Shown: positions 24,898 through 34,209, counted from the first letter of the stretch. The stretch: DNA of 38,987 nt from Rheinheimera baltica DSM 14885 (GCF_000425345.1 NZ_AUDG01000041.1:1-38987), one strand, 5' to 3'. Translations and numbers: made by a program. Notes: generated by a model not told the origin, from the sequence alone.

Positions 24898-25647
24898 TTA
24901 AATAGCGGCGTTTATATACACATCAAACCGATTATTCTTACCCGTTACCGACATAGTCGGTGCCTTCCCAGCCAGAAAATCAGCATAGCCAGGCCGTTTC
25001 ACCACCACCCTTTTTTGCGCCAGCAGCAATGCTGGTGCCAACAAGGCATCTGCATCGGTGTCACTACCCACAACATCGTGAAAGGCACGCATTTCCTTTT
25101 TTACCAAGGCAGTTTTATCCCGTGGCGGAAACATAGGATCTAAGTAAACCACATCCACTGTCGGGTGCTGTTGTAACGCATCAATACCCGGGCTATGCAG
25201 TAATGTCATACGCTTGGCTAACCAGTGTAGCTCAGTAATATTACAGCCCCGGCGTAACCCATCATATAACAGCGCTGCGACAACCGGATTACGTTCAACT
25301 AAGGTAACGCTGGCGCCAAGACTCGCCAGCACAAAAGCATCACGGCCAAGACCCGCTGTTGCGTCTAACACCGTTAATTCGCGCTTTTTATTCAAGCCAC
25401 AGGCTTTGGCTATCGCCTCGCCTTTACCTCCACCATGCAAGCGCCGGTAACTGGCGGCACCGCTGGCAAAATCGACCACAATATCGCCCTGTTTTGGCAG
25501 CTCAGCGTTTCTCAGCACCAACGCATCATTATGCCAGGCTAAATGCCAGCCGCTTACTTCATCGGCAAGCGTTAGGCCAAACTGCTGACATAAACTAGCC
25601 GCATAGTCAGCATCTAGCAGTGAACTGGCTAAGATACTCAAGGCCAT
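24898..25647 (-). CDS. rsmJ: 16S rRNA (guanine1516-N2)-methyltransferase RsmJ
   Basis: RsmJ methylates G1516 of 16S rRNA using S-adenosylmethionine. The protein has 249 residues, with the SAM-binding motif VLDATAGLGRD at about 95-103 and the catalytic-type motif YLDPMFPPRDK at about 170, both specific to the family. A longer frame opens at 25737, but it would overlap the upstream gene by 91 nt with unrelated residues. ATG at 25647, sharing TAATG with the upstream stop codon, is the natural start and gives the usual RsmJ N-terminus. It is coupled to the glycosylase gene. rsmJ and prlC are also neighbours in enterobacteria. Confidence 0.92.
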   Translation of the reverse strand: MALSILASSLLDADYAASLCQQFGLTLADEVSGWHLAWHNDALVLRNAELPKQGDIVVDFASGAASYRRLHGGGKGEAIAKACGLNKKRELTVLDATAGLGRDAFVLASLGASVTLVERNPVVAALLYDGLRRGCNITELHWLAKRMTLLHSPGIDALQQHPTVDVVYLDPMFPPRDKTALVKKEMRAFHDVVGSDTDADALLAPALLLAQKRVVVKRPGYADFLAGKAPTMSVTGKNNRFDVYINAAI

Positions 25648-26348
25648 TACCGTGCCATACCGACAAAATTTTCGCCAACACTTAACGCTATGATCTGGCT
25701 TATTTGCTGCAGGCTGCGCCCCGACTCTTGCTGCCATACATTAAACTGCTGTTGAATTTGTGCCAAACTGCGTTTGCTGGTAATTCCACCGTCAAACACC
25801 CTGGTGGCCCGCAGGTATGCTTCAACATCCTCGCTTAAAATAAAGGTATCTTTACCAATAGCCCGCAATGCGTAGGGCCCGGTATTGCCGCCTAAACGTG
25901 CTCCGTGCTTTTTAAGATAAGCCCACAGGCCAATAATGTCACTGCTTGGCCAGTTGGCAATAAACTTGGCAAAACTGCCATGTTTCATCGCAATATCATC
26001 AATCATCATAGCGTTGTGGCGAATGGTAAACACTTTACTTGCGTTGCGGATAATACGTTCGTCGCGCGCTTTTGCTTCGAGCATTTCGTCGCTCATCAGT
26101 AAAATTTTTTCAATGGCAAAATCGAAAAACACCTCACAAAAGCCAGGCCATTTCTGCCTTACAACCCGCCAGACAAAACCGGATTGAAATACTTTTTTGG
26201 TTAGCTCACCTAGTAACAGGTTATCGGGGATGGCGGCAATATCGTCAGCGTTGGCACTTTGCCCAAGCAAGGCCTCCAATGCAGCCGCGCCGCCTTTACG
26301 CTCGCAAGCACGCTGATAAATACGCGCAAAAGATTCAGCAGTATCCAT
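25647..26348 (-). CDS. tag: DNA-3-methyladenine glycosylase I family protein
   Basis: This is a 233-residue base-excision repair glycosylase of the Tag superfamily, which removes 3-methyladenine from alkylated DNA. Recognised segments are ELTKKVFQSGFVWRVV, the helix-hairpin-helix-like SFAKFIANWP/DIIGLWAYLKKHGARLGG, and the family C-terminus GKDTFILSEDVEAYLR ... TSKRSLAQIQQQFNVWQQ. It is longer than E. coli Tag (187 residues) and I do not see the cysteine/histidine zinc set of that enzyme. It therefore belongs to a divergent subfamily, and the substrate may differ. Coupled (TAATG) to rsmJ. Confidence 0.75.
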   Translation of the reverse strand: MDTAESFARIYQRACERKGGAAALEALLGQSANADDIAAIPDNLLLGELTKKVFQSGFVWRVVRQKWPGFCEVFFDFAIEKILLMSDEMLEAKARDERIIRNASKVFTIRHNAMMIDDIAMKHGSFAKFIANWPSSDIIGLWAYLKKHGARLGGNTGPYALRAIGKDTFILSEDVEAYLRATRVFDGGITSKRSLAQIQQQFNVWQQESGRSLQQISQIIALSVGENFVGMAR

Positions 26349-26373
26349 ATTACTCTACTTTAGAAACTAAAAC

Positions 26374-26398
26374 GGGCAACAGTCTAACTGCTGCCCTT
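26374..26398 (-). terminator. Terminator hairpin after the lipoprotein gene
   Basis: On the minus strand GGGCAGCAGT and ACTGTTGCCC pair around a 3-nt loop (26396-26374, one G-U pair) and are followed by GTTTTAGTTTC. It lies downstream of the lipoprotein gene and upstream of the glycosylase gene, separating the two transcripts at least partly. Confidence 0.65.
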
Positions 26399-26435
26399 AT
26401 AATCCGGCCAGAACAATTACGTCAAATACTGTGGG

Positions 26436-26933
26436 TTAAAACACAGAACCGTTGCCTGCACCTTTTAACGTACAAACCCCATTTTCGAGTATCACTCCAG
26501 GCTTTGGCACCACTGCACAGTCGGACATTAAACCCAAGCGGGCATTTTCCGCTTTTTGTGCCGCATTATATTTACTAATCAGCGCCATAATTTCGCTTTC
26601 GTTGCCATCTTTAGTAGACAATGCAATATAACTGGCTGGCCCACCGCAAGGCTTACTACCAAACTCTACCACCCGGCACTGTTGAATGTTATCCGCTTGT
26701 GCGTCACCTATCAGTGCCATAATTTCGGCACGCATTGCCGATAATGGTTGCTGGTCTATCATTTGTTTCTTCCTCGCTTTAACCGCCGCCACCGGATCAG
26801 TTGTCGGATCAATTGGCTCGACCAACGGCTGAGGTGGCAATCGCTCGACACTGGGGTCGTTGCTGGCCTGGCCCTGTTGGCAAGCCGTCAGAGCAAGGGT
26901 TGTCATTATCAGTATCAATAACTTAGTGCGCAT
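26436..26933 (-). CDS. Unknown lipoprotein
   Basis: This is a 165-residue secreted protein with a lipoprotein signal peptide: LILIMTTLALTAC with lipobox LTAC and lipidated Cys18. The mature part begins with a Pro-rich, probably disordered stretch (about 25-50) and continues with a helical region. It contains four cysteines (VVEFGSKPCGG, MSDCAVV, NGVCTLK and one before), which may form disulfides. Similar short lipoproteins occur in related marine gammaproteobacteria, but I know of no function. ATG at 26933 follows a strong CGGAGGAAAG site. Located between prlC and tag. Confidence 0.75.
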   Translation of the reverse strand: MRTKLLILIMTTLALTACQQGQASNDPSVERLPPQPLVEPIDPTTDPVAAVKARKKQMIDQQPLSAMRAEIMALIGDAQADNIQQCRVVEFGSKPCGGPASYIALSTKDGNESEIMALISKYNAAQKAENARLGLMSDCAVVPKPGVILENGVCTLKGAGNGSVF

Positions 26934-27019
26934 TTACTTTCCTCCGCTGTTTGGCATTGAGCTTGGCAGAGCGGGTATGAATTGGCAATGAATTGCTAAA
27001 TTAATCATCACAACAGCAA

Positions 27020-29068
27020 CTAGCCCGCTATGCCCATATGCCGCAGCAAAGCGGCATTGCTTGGCTCTCGCCCTCGGAAGCCTTTAAATAACTCCATAGG
27101 TTCCGCGCTGCCACCGCGCTCTAAAATCCAGCGCAGAAAATCACGGCCGGTGTCGGCATTAAAAATACCCTCTTCCTCAAAACGGCCAAACGCATCAGCC
27201 GACAGTACCTCAGCCCATAAATAGCTGTAATACCCAGCACCATAACCACCGGCAAAAATATGACCAAAACCATGCTGAAAGCGGTTAAAACGTGGCGGTA
27301 TTATTACCGATACTTCTGTGCGGACGTCATCCAGCATCTGCTGCACGCGGCCGCCCTGCGCGGGGTCGTACTCGGCATGTAAACGAAAATCAAACAGGGC
27401 AAATTCCAGCTGACGGACAAGGAACATCGCCGATTGGAAATTTTTAGCGGCTAGCATTTTTTCTAATAAATCGTCTGGCAGTGCTGCGCCTGTTTCATAA
27501 TGCCCGGCAATAATAGCCAGCGCTTCACTTTGCCAGCACCAGTTCTCTAAAAATTGGCTTGGCAGCTCCACGGCGTCCCATGCCACACCATTTATACCAG
27601 CGACAGCTGCAGCGTCTACTTTTGTGAGCATATGATGAATGCCATGGCCAAATTCGTGAAATAAGGTAACCACTTCATCATGGGTAAACAATGCCGGTTT
27701 GCCCCCGACCGGTTTATTAAAGTTACAAGTAAGGTAGGCTACAGGTGTTTGCACGCTGCCATCTGGCAGTATACGCCGGCCATGACAATCATCCATCCAG
27801 GCGCCACCGCGCTTTTTTGACCGTGCGTATAAATCTAAGTAAAAGCTGCCACGCAGTTCACCGGTTTGGTCAAAGATATCGTAAAACTTCACATCGTTGT
27901 GCCAAACATCAACACCTTCACGTTGGCGTACTACAACACCAAACAGCTTATTTAGCACAGCAAATAAACCGGCAACGACTTTGTGCTCCGGGAAATACGG
28001 CCGCAACTGTTCGTCAGAAATGGCATACCGGGCTTGCTTGAGCTTTTCTGCATAGTAGGTGACATCCCAAGCTGCCAGCTCATTAATACCAAACTCGGCG
28101 GTAGTAAAGGCGGTAAGTTCAGCTAAATCCTGCTCTGCCTGTGGTTTAGCGCGTTTAGCTAAATCATGTAAAAAGTCCAAAACCTGCGCCGGGCTTTGTG
28201 CCATTTTGGTAGCCAGTGACTCTTCAGCCGCGTTGTTAAAGTCCAGCAATTGAGCCAGCTCGTGCTTTAATGCCAATGTTTCTTCAATAATGGCGCTGTT
28301 GTCAAACTGGCCTGCTGTTGGGCCTTGATCCGACGCGCGCGTGCAGTAAGCGCTGTAAAGTGCTTCACGCAGCTGACGATTATCCGCATAGGTCATTACA
28401 GCAATGTAGCTTGGGAACTCCAGCGTAAACACCCAGCCGGTAAGGTCACGGCTTTGCGCTTCTTCTGCTGCAGCTAACTTAGCGTCTTCGGGTAACCCCG
28501 CAAGCTCTGCCGCATCAGTAATATGCTTGTACCAAGCCTGTGTGGCATCGAGGGTGTTGTTGGAAAACTGCGAGCTTAAATCGGACAAGCGGCTTTGAAT
28601 TTCGCCATAACGCTGCTTTTTATCTGCCGATAAACCTATGCCTGATAGCTTAAAATCGCGCAATGCATTTTGAATAACCTTTTGCTGTGCCGCAGTTAAA
28701 TTAGCGTAGTCAGTGCTTTGCGCCAGTTGCTGATATTTTTGATAGAGACCTTCGTGCTGCCCCAGCCAGGTGCTGAAATCAGACAGCAGCGGCAAGCAGC
28801 TTTCAAAAGCTTCACGCAGCGCGGTGCTGTCAACAACAGAGTGCATATGCGCAACCGGCGACCACAGCTTACTTAACCTGTCACTATCTTGCTCTAGTTG
28901 TTCAATCAGGCTATGCCAGCTTACTTCTGGCGCGGCAACAACCCGCTCAACAGCTGCGCGCGCCTGGGCGATAGCCTGCTCTACTGCAGGCTTTACCTGC
29001 TCCGGTGTAATGGCAGAAAAAGGCGGTAAATCAGGAAAAGATAACAAAACATTGTCGGTTGCAGTCAT
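27020..29068 (-). CDS. prlC: Oligopeptidase A (M3 family metallopeptidase)
   Basis: This 682-residue cytoplasmic zinc endopeptidase degrades short peptides, including cleaved signal peptides. The zinc motif HEFGH (in VTLFHEFGHGIHHML, about residue 470) supplies two histidine ligands and the catalytic Glu; the third ligand is the Glu in DAVELPSQFLENW. Length matches E. coli PrlC (680). It reads in the same direction as the lipoprotein, tag and rsmJ genes downstream. In E. coli prlC is also followed by rsmJ, in a heat-inducible pair. ATG at 29068 has only a weak AAGG site. Confidence 0.95.
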   Translation of the reverse strand: MTATDNVLLSFPDLPPFSAITPEQVKPAVEQAIAQARAAVERVVAAPEVSWHSLIEQLEQDSDRLSKLWSPVAHMHSVVDSTALREAFESCLPLLSDFSTWLGQHEGLYQKYQQLAQSTDYANLTAAQQKVIQNALRDFKLSGIGLSADKKQRYGEIQSRLSDLSSQFSNNTLDATQAWYKHITDAAELAGLPEDAKLAAAEEAQSRDLTGWVFTLEFPSYIAVMTYADNRQLREALYSAYCTRASDQGPTAGQFDNSAIIEETLALKHELAQLLDFNNAAEESLATKMAQSPAQVLDFLHDLAKRAKPQAEQDLAELTAFTTAEFGINELAAWDVTYYAEKLKQARYAISDEQLRPYFPEHKVVAGLFAVLNKLFGVVVRQREGVDVWHNDVKFYDIFDQTGELRGSFYLDLYARSKKRGGAWMDDCHGRRILPDGSVQTPVAYLTCNFNKPVGGKPALFTHDEVVTLFHEFGHGIHHMLTKVDAAAVAGINGVAWDAVELPSQFLENWCWQSEALAIIAGHYETGAALPDDLLEKMLAAKNFQSAMFLVRQLEFALFDFRLHAEYDPAQGGRVQQMLDDVRTEVSVIIPPRFNRFQHGFGHIFAGGYGAGYYSYLWAEVLSADAFGRFEEEGIFNADTGRDFLRWILERGGSAEPMELFKGFRGREPSNAALLRHMGIAG

Positions 29069-29090
29069 AAAAAACCTTAAAACATTAAAT

Positions 29091-29139
29091 AATATGGCAA
29101 TACACTAATGTTATTAATGTTGGGGCAATACGCCATATT
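29091..29139. promoter_or_regulatory. Inverted repeat in the prlC upstream region
   Basis: AATATGGC (29091-29098) and GCCATATT (29132-29139) form a perfect 8-bp inverted repeat with a 33-bp spacer. The sequence GGCAATAC also occurs twice inside it. It lies between the divergent prlC and the exported-protein gene, so it may be a looped operator for either. No binding protein can be named. Confidence 0.35.
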
Positions 29140-29225
29140 GTCAATGCAAAGAAGAACGATTGGCGGCATAGATTTTAACTGACTATAATGTGCACAATTT
29201 GTTAATCAACGGAGTGAACTACAAC

Positions 29226-29801
29226 ATGAAAACACACTATAAAACGCTGGTTGTTAGCCTATTAAGTGGTTGCTTAAGCTTCCAAGCTCTGGCATCTGAC
29301 ATTGATGAAGCTATCGAGTCAGCCACCAAGCACTATAAAGCCGGCGAGTTGTCACAGGCCATTGCCCAGCTCGACTATGCCAGCACGCTTATTCGCCAGG
29401 AAAAAGGCGAGCAGGTAAAAAATGCATTTCCTCCTGCACCATCCGGTTGGCAAGCCGAAGACGCTAGCAGTGAAGTTGCCGGTGCAGCAATGTTTGGCGG
29501 TGGTATTACGGCATCTCGCAACTACTATAACGACAATCACCGTATTGAAATACAGTTAATGATGGACTCTCCTATGCTGCAGGCGTTTTCAATAATGCTA
29601 AGCAACCCGTCAATGATTGCGATGTCTGGCGGTAAGCTCATTAAAATACAAGGTATTCAGGCAGTGCAGAAAGTTGATGGCGATAACCTGGAAATCCAGC
29701 TTTTATCCCCTACAGGCGCCATGATCACCCTGCGTGGTGACAATGCCGCACAAAGCACTATATTAAAGCTGGCCAATGCCATCGACCTGAAAAAGCTTTA
29801 G
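29226..29801 (+). CDS. Unknown exported protein
   Basis: This is a 191-residue protein with a clear signal peptide ([17 protein letters not shown], cleavage near residue 22), so it is periplasmic. The mature N-terminus is a TPR-like helical hairpin ([27 protein letters not shown]). The rest has short beta-rich segments such as [16 protein letters not shown] and [17 protein letters not shown]. The start ATG at 29226 is preferred over one at 29190, because the latter adds residues before the signal peptide and GGAG lies 11 nt upstream of 29226. I do not recognise a named function. Divergent from prlC and followed by gor. Confidence 0.7.
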   Translation: MKTHYKTLVVSLLSGCLSFQALASDIDEAIESATKHYKAGELSQAIAQLDYASTLIRQEKGEQVKNAFPPAPSGWQAEDASSEVAGAAMFGGGITASRNYYNDNHRIEIQLMMDSPMLQAFSIMLSNPSMIAMSGGKLIKIQGIQAVQKVDGDNLEIQLLSPTGAMITLRGDNAAQSTILKLANAIDLKKL

Positions 29802-29813
29802 TAAACGATATTT

Positions 29814-29840
29814 GCCCGGCTGGCTCCTGTGCCGGGCTTG
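29814..29840 (+). terminator. Possible terminator hairpin before gor
   Basis: GCCCGGC (29814-29820) and GCCGGGC (29831-29837) form a GC-rich 7-bp stem with a 10-nt loop just after the exported-protein gene. Only TTGT follows, so it may attenuate rather than stop transcription into gor. Confidence 0.5.
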
Positions 29841-29896
29841 TAAAACCCCTGGCGACACCCTATAAACAACACAGTGTATTTATCCGGAACTGTGTT

Positions 29897-31255
29897 ATGA
29901 CCCGTCATTTTAATTATCTTGCCATTGGCGCCGGCAGCGGTGGTATTGCCAGCGCTAACCGCGCAGCACAACGCGGTGCCAGCGCTGCGGTTATCGAAGC
30001 TAAAGCCGTTGGCGGTACCTGTGTTAACGTTGGTTGCGTGCCGAAAAAAGTGATGTGGTACGGAGCCCATATCGCTGAAGCGCTGAAATACAGTCCCGCT
30101 TATGGCTTTGATGTGTTACAAAATAGCTTTAATTGGGCCACGCTGGTACAAAACCGCGAAGCCTATATTCAGCGCATTCATGCCAGCTACCACAAAGGCT
30201 TTGCTAGTAACGGCGTTAACGTAATTGAAGGTTTCGCCACCTTTGTGGATGCCAAGACTGTCGAGGTTAATGGCGAGCGTATAACGGCTGATCACATTAC
30301 CATTGCGGTAGGTGGCCGCCCGACACGGCCTGATATTCCAGGTGCAGAGCACGGCATTGACTCAGATGGTTTTTTTGCCTTAACAGCACAGCCGAAAAAA
30401 GCCCTGGTTATTGGCGCCGGTTATATCGCAGTAGAAATTGCTGGTGTGCTACATGCGCTGGGTACCGACACGCATTTGCTGGTACGCAAAGACCGGCCGC
30501 TGCGCAACTTTGACAGCGATATAACCGATATGCTGTTGGAACGCATGGCACAAGATAAGTTGAATTTGCACACCCAATCTAATGTTAATAAAGTAGAAAA
30601 AATGTGCGACGGCAGCTTAACCGTTAGCTGTGATAACGGCAGCGTGTTTACTAACGTAGATTGCCTTATTTGGGCCATTGGCCGCGAACCGGCTGCAGAC
30701 AAGCTGAATTTGGCCGCGACCGGTGTAGCAACCGATAAAGACGGTTATATCCGTACCGACAACTATCAAAATACCAATGTTAATGGCATCTATGCCGTTG
30801 GCGACATTACCGGCGAAGCCCAGTTAACCCCGGTAGCAGTAAAAGCAGGCCGTTTGCTGGCCGAACGGCTGTTTAACCCTGCCTTGCCCGATGCACATAT
30901 GGATTATTCACTTATTCCAACCGTAGTGTTCAGCCACCCTCCCATTGGCACTATAGGGCTGACAGAGGCAGAAGCGATTGAACAATATGGCGCCTCCAAG
31001 GTAAAAGTATACCGCTCTAACTTTGCTGCCATGTATAACGCCATTACCCCGCATCGGGCGCTTAGCCGCTTTAAATTGGTATGTACCGGCGACAACGAAA
31101 AAGTGGTGGGCTTACACGGTATTGGCGAGGGTATGGATGAAGTGTTGCAAGGCTTTGCCGTGGCAATAAAAATGGGCGCTACCAAGGCTGACTTTGACAA
31201 CACTGTAGCGCTGCACCCTACTAGCGCCGAAGAATTTGTTACCCTTAGGGGCTAG
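29897..31255 (+). CDS. gor: Glutathione reductase
   Basis: This is the 452-residue NADPH-dependent flavoenzyme that regenerates reduced glutathione (E. coli Gor has 450). The FAD-binding motif [16 protein letters not shown] lies at the N-terminus, and the redox-active disulfide Cys42/Cys47 is in [13 protein letters not shown]. The NADPH-binding motif is [13 protein letters not shown]. The second FAD motif is IYAVGDITG, and the C-terminal catalytic His lies in LHPTSAEE. It is transcribed toward a terminator shared with the convergent gene. gor lies near prlC and rsmJ in E. coli as well, which supports orthology. Confidence 0.95.
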   Translation: MTRHFNYLAIGAGSGGIASANRAAQRGASAAVIEAKAVGGTCVNVGCVPKKVMWYGAHIAEALKYSPAYGFDVLQNSFNWATLVQNREAYIQRIHASYHKGFASNGVNVIEGFATFVDAKTVEVNGERITADHITIAVGGRPTRPDIPGAEHGIDSDGFFALTAQPKKALVIGAGYIAVEIAGVLHALGTDTHLLVRKDRPLRNFDSDITDMLLERMAQDKLNLHTQSNVNKVEKMCDGSLTVSCDNGSVFTNVDCLIWAIGREPAADKLNLAATGVATDKDGYIRTDNYQNTNVNGIYAVGDITGEAQLTPVAVKAGRLLAERLFNPALPDAHMDYSLIPTVVFSHPPIGTIGLTEAEAIEQYGASKVKVYRSNFAAMYNAITPHRALSRFKLVCTGDNEKVVGLHGIGEGMDEVLQGFAVAIKMGATKADFDNTVALHPTSAEEFVTLRG

Positions 31256-31301
31256 TGTAGGAAAAGCATCCTACACATATCAATAAACCTGGAAAATAAC
31301 C

Positions 31302-31336
31302 AATCACTGTCTATATTGGCTAGGCAGTGATTTTTT
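31302..31336. terminator. Terminator between gor and the convergent gene
   Basis: AATCACTG (31302-31309) pairs with CAGTGATT (31325-31332), followed by a run of T on the plus strand (31331-31336), giving a standard terminator for gor. A second short hairpin, TGTAGGA/TCCTACA (31256-31262 and 31269-31275), sits directly after the gor stop without a T run. Confidence 0.75.
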
Positions 31337-31876
31337 CTAAGGTGTATCACCGTCAACTGTGCGGTTTCGAATTATTATATAAGCTAATTTATCCCAAGCT
31401 TGGCTATTGTACCCCCCATAAAGATCATGATTGATGTCTTGCCAGTACCCCTCACAGCCCTTACTCACTTTGAGTAAGTTCAGGTAGTCTTTATCCACAA
31501 TAATAAATTGTTTTTGATAAGGAATAAGCCAACGTGAACTTGGATTTTCGCTTAACACAGTTTTGGCTTGTTGGTATTGAGCAAACCACAGGTTAATAAG
31601 TCCTCCACAGGCTTTGGTATAGAAGACCTTGCCCATATCAGGTGTACTGTGCAGGTCTTCATTACCGGATAGCACTTTTTGGGCATGATGCCAGCTGGCG
31701 AACCCTATTTGTTGAGAAAGCATCGTCAAGCAATGCTTTAATTGCAGGTCATCGCCGTCCTTGATCTCCAGGCGCTTAAGCTGAGGTGCCATATGCTGTT
31801 GCAGTATCGGGTCACGTTTTATAGCCTTGAGCAACTTCTTGGCTTGAACTTTTACTTCATTTAATGCTAATTCCAC
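31337..31876 (-). CDS. Unknown protein translationally coupled to a MATE exporter
   Basis: This is a 179-residue soluble protein of unknown function. It starts with GTG at 31876 that overlaps the stop of the MATE gene (TAGTG), so translation is probably coupled. The N-terminal half is helical and contains LTMLSQQIGFASWHHAQKVLSG, a motif seen in several small uncharacterised proteins. The C-terminal half is richer in aromatic residues (GYWQDINHDLYGGYNSQAW). There are no membrane segments or signal peptide. It could modulate the exporter or be an independent gene in the same transcript. Confidence 0.65.
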   Translation of the reverse strand: MELALNEVKVQAKKLLKAIKRDPILQQHMAPQLKRLEIKDGDDLQLKHCLTMLSQQIGFASWHHAQKVLSGNEDLHSTPDMGKVFYTKACGGLINLWFAQYQQAKTVLSENPSSRWLIPYQKQFIIVDKDYLNLLKVSKGCEGYWQDINHDLYGGYNSQAWDKLAYIIIRNRTVDGDTP

Positions 31877-33288
31877 TATGCCTTTTCCTCCATACTACCC
31901 AGGCTTTGTGGTATTAATCTGTGCAAGTGCGTCCATACCAGGCTTATCGCTAACAGAGCTGAAAGAACATGAGTGAGAGGAAAAGCATACCAAAGCGCGC
32001 TCAACTCAAATTTAGCAGAAATGAAAATCATAGCCGGTAGTAAAAAGACATAAATCTGCGCACTAGAAAGTAGCATCGCCTTTTTTGCCCTTCCCGTCGC
32101 CTGAAAAAACGCGATACATATAGCACTCACCCCTGCCAAAGGAAGCAACATAAACATTGTACCGATGATGGTTTCGCTATTTGCGAGCACGCTTTCTTGA
32201 GGACTAAATACGGTGATAATCTGTCTGGGGAAAACCTGCAAACACAATGTCATCACAGCCAGGTAACTGCTGGCCATAAAGGCGCCGGTTATTGCTGCGT
32301 TTTTCACCCTTAAAAAGTTCTTAGCGCCATAGTTGTGAGCAATGATAGTTTGACTGGCATGGCTTATTGCAATGAGGGGCAAAATCAAAAAGATGTTGAT
32401 CCTACTCACAATGCCATAAGCGGCGAGCCATTGAGTTGAGCCAATCAGGTCACTTTGACTTATACGCGTATTGAGAAACACCATCACTACTGCAGCACCA
32501 AAATAGGAGATAAAGACAGGCATTCCTATACTAAGGAACTTGTTTATTATGCCAAAGTTCAGGGCAAAGCTAAGTTTCTCAATTGATAATAGTGGCGTAG
32601 GATTATTCAATAAACGTATGCCCAGTAATAGCCCCATTAATTGGCATATTATCGTTGCGTAAGCAGCACCACTGACACCAAAGTTGAACACGGCAATAAA
32701 CAAGTAATCTAGTATTACATTGCTTACGGCGCCTAAGATGATAATTAGCAGCAAGCTCTGCATTTTGGTTTGCGCGCGTAATAGGTCTGTGATCAATGAC
32801 AGACTCAATACGAGTACTGCGCCCATAGTCACTGGAATAAAATAAGCCCTTGCATCATCAAACAGTAAATCCGTTACGCCACTTGATCTTAGTAAAGGTG
32901 ATGTAGCACTTAGCACCAGGATGGCAAGTACAATAGAAAGCAGTAATACCAGGGTAAAAGCATTATTGATGACGGTTTGTGCTTTTGAGTTTTGCCCTGC
33001 CCCCCAATATTGACTTACAACTATACTGACGCCATTGCTGATGAAAGCGCCCAATGCAATCACTAACATTTGCAATGGAAAGATTGCAGAAACCGCAGCA
33101 AAGCCAATATCACCAACATATTGAGCGATAAAATACGCATCAACCATATTGTATAAACCACTTAAAACCATGCCAAATGCCATGGGCAGTGCGATTTTAA
33201 CGTACAAATTGCGAAGCTTTTCGCTTTCAAGTGAAGAAGGAGTGAGTTTGTGTTCAGGGTTTTCCTGACGCATATTTTGAGATGTCAC
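31876..33288 (-). CDS. MATE family multidrug exporter
   Basis: This 470-residue inner-membrane transporter has about twelve hydrophobic segments and the internal two-fold pattern of the MATE family. It expels cationic drugs or metabolites in exchange for sodium or protons. Recognisable segments are KIALPMAFGMVLSGLYNMVDAYFIAQYVG at the N-terminus and the second-half counterpart around IGMPVFISYFGAAVVM. The N-terminal 25 residues are hydrophilic and may not be conserved; ATG at 33288 or the Met six codons in could be used. It heads a two-gene operon. The 261-bp region upstream (33289-33549) shows no gene and no clear regulator site. Confidence 0.88.
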   Translation of the reverse strand: MTSQNMRQENPEHKLTPSSLESEKLRNLYVKIALPMAFGMVLSGLYNMVDAYFIAQYVGDIGFAAVSAIFPLQMLVIALGAFISNGVSIVVSQYWGAGQNSKAQTVINNAFTLVLLLSIVLAILVLSATSPLLRSSGVTDLLFDDARAYFIPVTMGAVLVLSLSLITDLLRAQTKMQSLLLIIILGAVSNVILDYLFIAVFNFGVSGAAYATIICQLMGLLLGIRLLNNPTPLLSIEKLSFALNFGIINKFLSIGMPVFISYFGAAVVMVFLNTRISQSDLIGSTQWLAAYGIVSRINIFLILPLIAISHASQTIIAHNYGAKNFLRVKNAAITGAFMASSYLAVMTLCLQVFPRQIITVFSPQESVLANSETIIGTMFMLLPLAGVSAICIAFFQATGRAKKAMLLSSAQIYVFLLPAMIFISAKFELSALWYAFPLTHVLSALLAISLVWTHLHRLIPQSLGSMEEKA

Positions 33289-33549
33289 AATTCAATTACC
33301 TCTAAGTATATATGGCATTCCGCAAAGCCTACTTAGTTCGTAATGAACTGATTAAAACATGGTGTCAGAGTGATATCATCTTAAGCGGAAAGGCGTCTCT
33401 GCAGCCTGCTGGAAAGACTATGTGAATTAGTGACGAATGTCAAAGACACTGTAAGTGGGAACTGCTTTAGGTTTACCTCGAGTTCACCCACCTGAATAGC
33501 CGCTATAGTTTTTGTAATTCATGTTGTTGCCTTTGCATACGGTTTCGGT

Positions 33550-33774
33550 TCAGCTTTCTTCGTTGCTGTCTGTGTTTAATTTTTTCTCTGGGAAAAACAC
33601 ATCATCAATACGCAAATTAAAAATGTTGGCAATATCAAATGCTAACTGTAAAGATGGGTCATGCTTTCCTCGTTCAACGGCATTAACCGCCTGTCGTGAT
33701 ACGCCAAGTTCCTGCGCTAATGTTTGTTGCGACCAATCACGTTCGGCGCGCAAAACCTTAATTCGATTCTTCAT
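33550..33774 (-). CDS. Small XRE-family transcriptional regulator
   Basis: This is a 74-residue single-domain regulator. A Cro/CI-type helix-turn-helix covers residues about 15-35 (QQTLAQELGVSRQAVNAVERG), followed by the family helix PSLQLAFDIANIFNLRIDDVF. It resembles the short YozG-like regulators that are usually paired with a small membrane protein. Here its start overlaps the end of exactly such a gene by 17 nt, so the two form one operon. GGAG lies 6 nt before ATG at 33774. It probably represses its own operon through the inverted repeat at 34227-34239. Confidence 0.88.
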   Translation of the reverse strand: MKNRIKVLRAERDWSQQTLAQELGVSRQAVNAVERGKHDPSLQLAFDIANIFNLRIDDVFFPEKKLNTDSNEES

Positions 33775-34162
33775 TGTCTCTCCAAACCAATAGTTGAACG
33801 ATCAAACCATGGCCACCAAAAACCGCAGGCATTACAAAGGCTAGATTTACTTCTGGCATTGGAAACTTCATTGCCAGCATGCCGTAGATAAATGATGAAA
33901 AGCACAAAAGGCCAATCATCCATAAAAACGCTTCACCCGTGAGTGCTTTCATGTATTCATCAAGTGTGCGATAGCGAGTTCGGAAAATAAAAAATGCCCA
34001 TACTAGCGGTGCGACAGGCAACACCGTCGCCGCTACATTGAGCCATGTCGGCATGTTTAGTAGCTCCAACGAAAATGCTTGAATTGCAATTAACAATAAA
34101 AACACAACCATGGCCGTCATAAAACGTTTCATGAACGTGATCTCAGCTTTTGATTTAGCCAT
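33758..34162 (-). CDS. Small four-helix membrane protein paired with XRE regulator
   Basis: This 134-residue membrane protein has hydrophobic segments at about 15-33, 41-60, 77-96 and 107-126. No catalytic motif is visible. It is the first gene of a two-gene operon with the short XRE regulator. Such pairs are widespread in bacteria, and their function is mostly unknown. ATG at 34162 follows TTAGGAG with good spacing. The upstream region contains a candidate operator. Confidence 0.72.
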   Translation of the reverse strand: MAKSKAEITFMKRFMTAMVVFLLLIAIQAFSLELLNMPTWLNVAATVLPVAPLVWAFFIFRTRYRTLDEYMKALTGEAFLWMIGLLCFSSFIYGMLAMKFPMPEVNLAFVMPAVFGGHGLIVQLLVWRDNEESN

Positions 34163-34209
34163 AACATTCTCCTAAAAGTGTGCCCATCACTATTGATGGA
34201 ATAACAGAT

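Noticed and set aside
24898-25100. rsmJ 3' end as a second Tn7-like attachment site
   Set aside because: rsmJ is a known target of some CRISPR-associated Tn7 elements, but here its 3' flank passes straight into the peroxiredoxin gene without any transposon end.
25648-25737. Longer RsmJ start
   Set aside because: The extra 30 residues overlap the glycosylase gene and do not fit the RsmJ family start; the TAATG coupling supports 25647.
31256-31275. Perfect hairpin TGTAGGA/TCCTACA right after the gor stop
   Set aside because: It has no T run; the downstream AATCACTG hairpin with six T is the better terminator.
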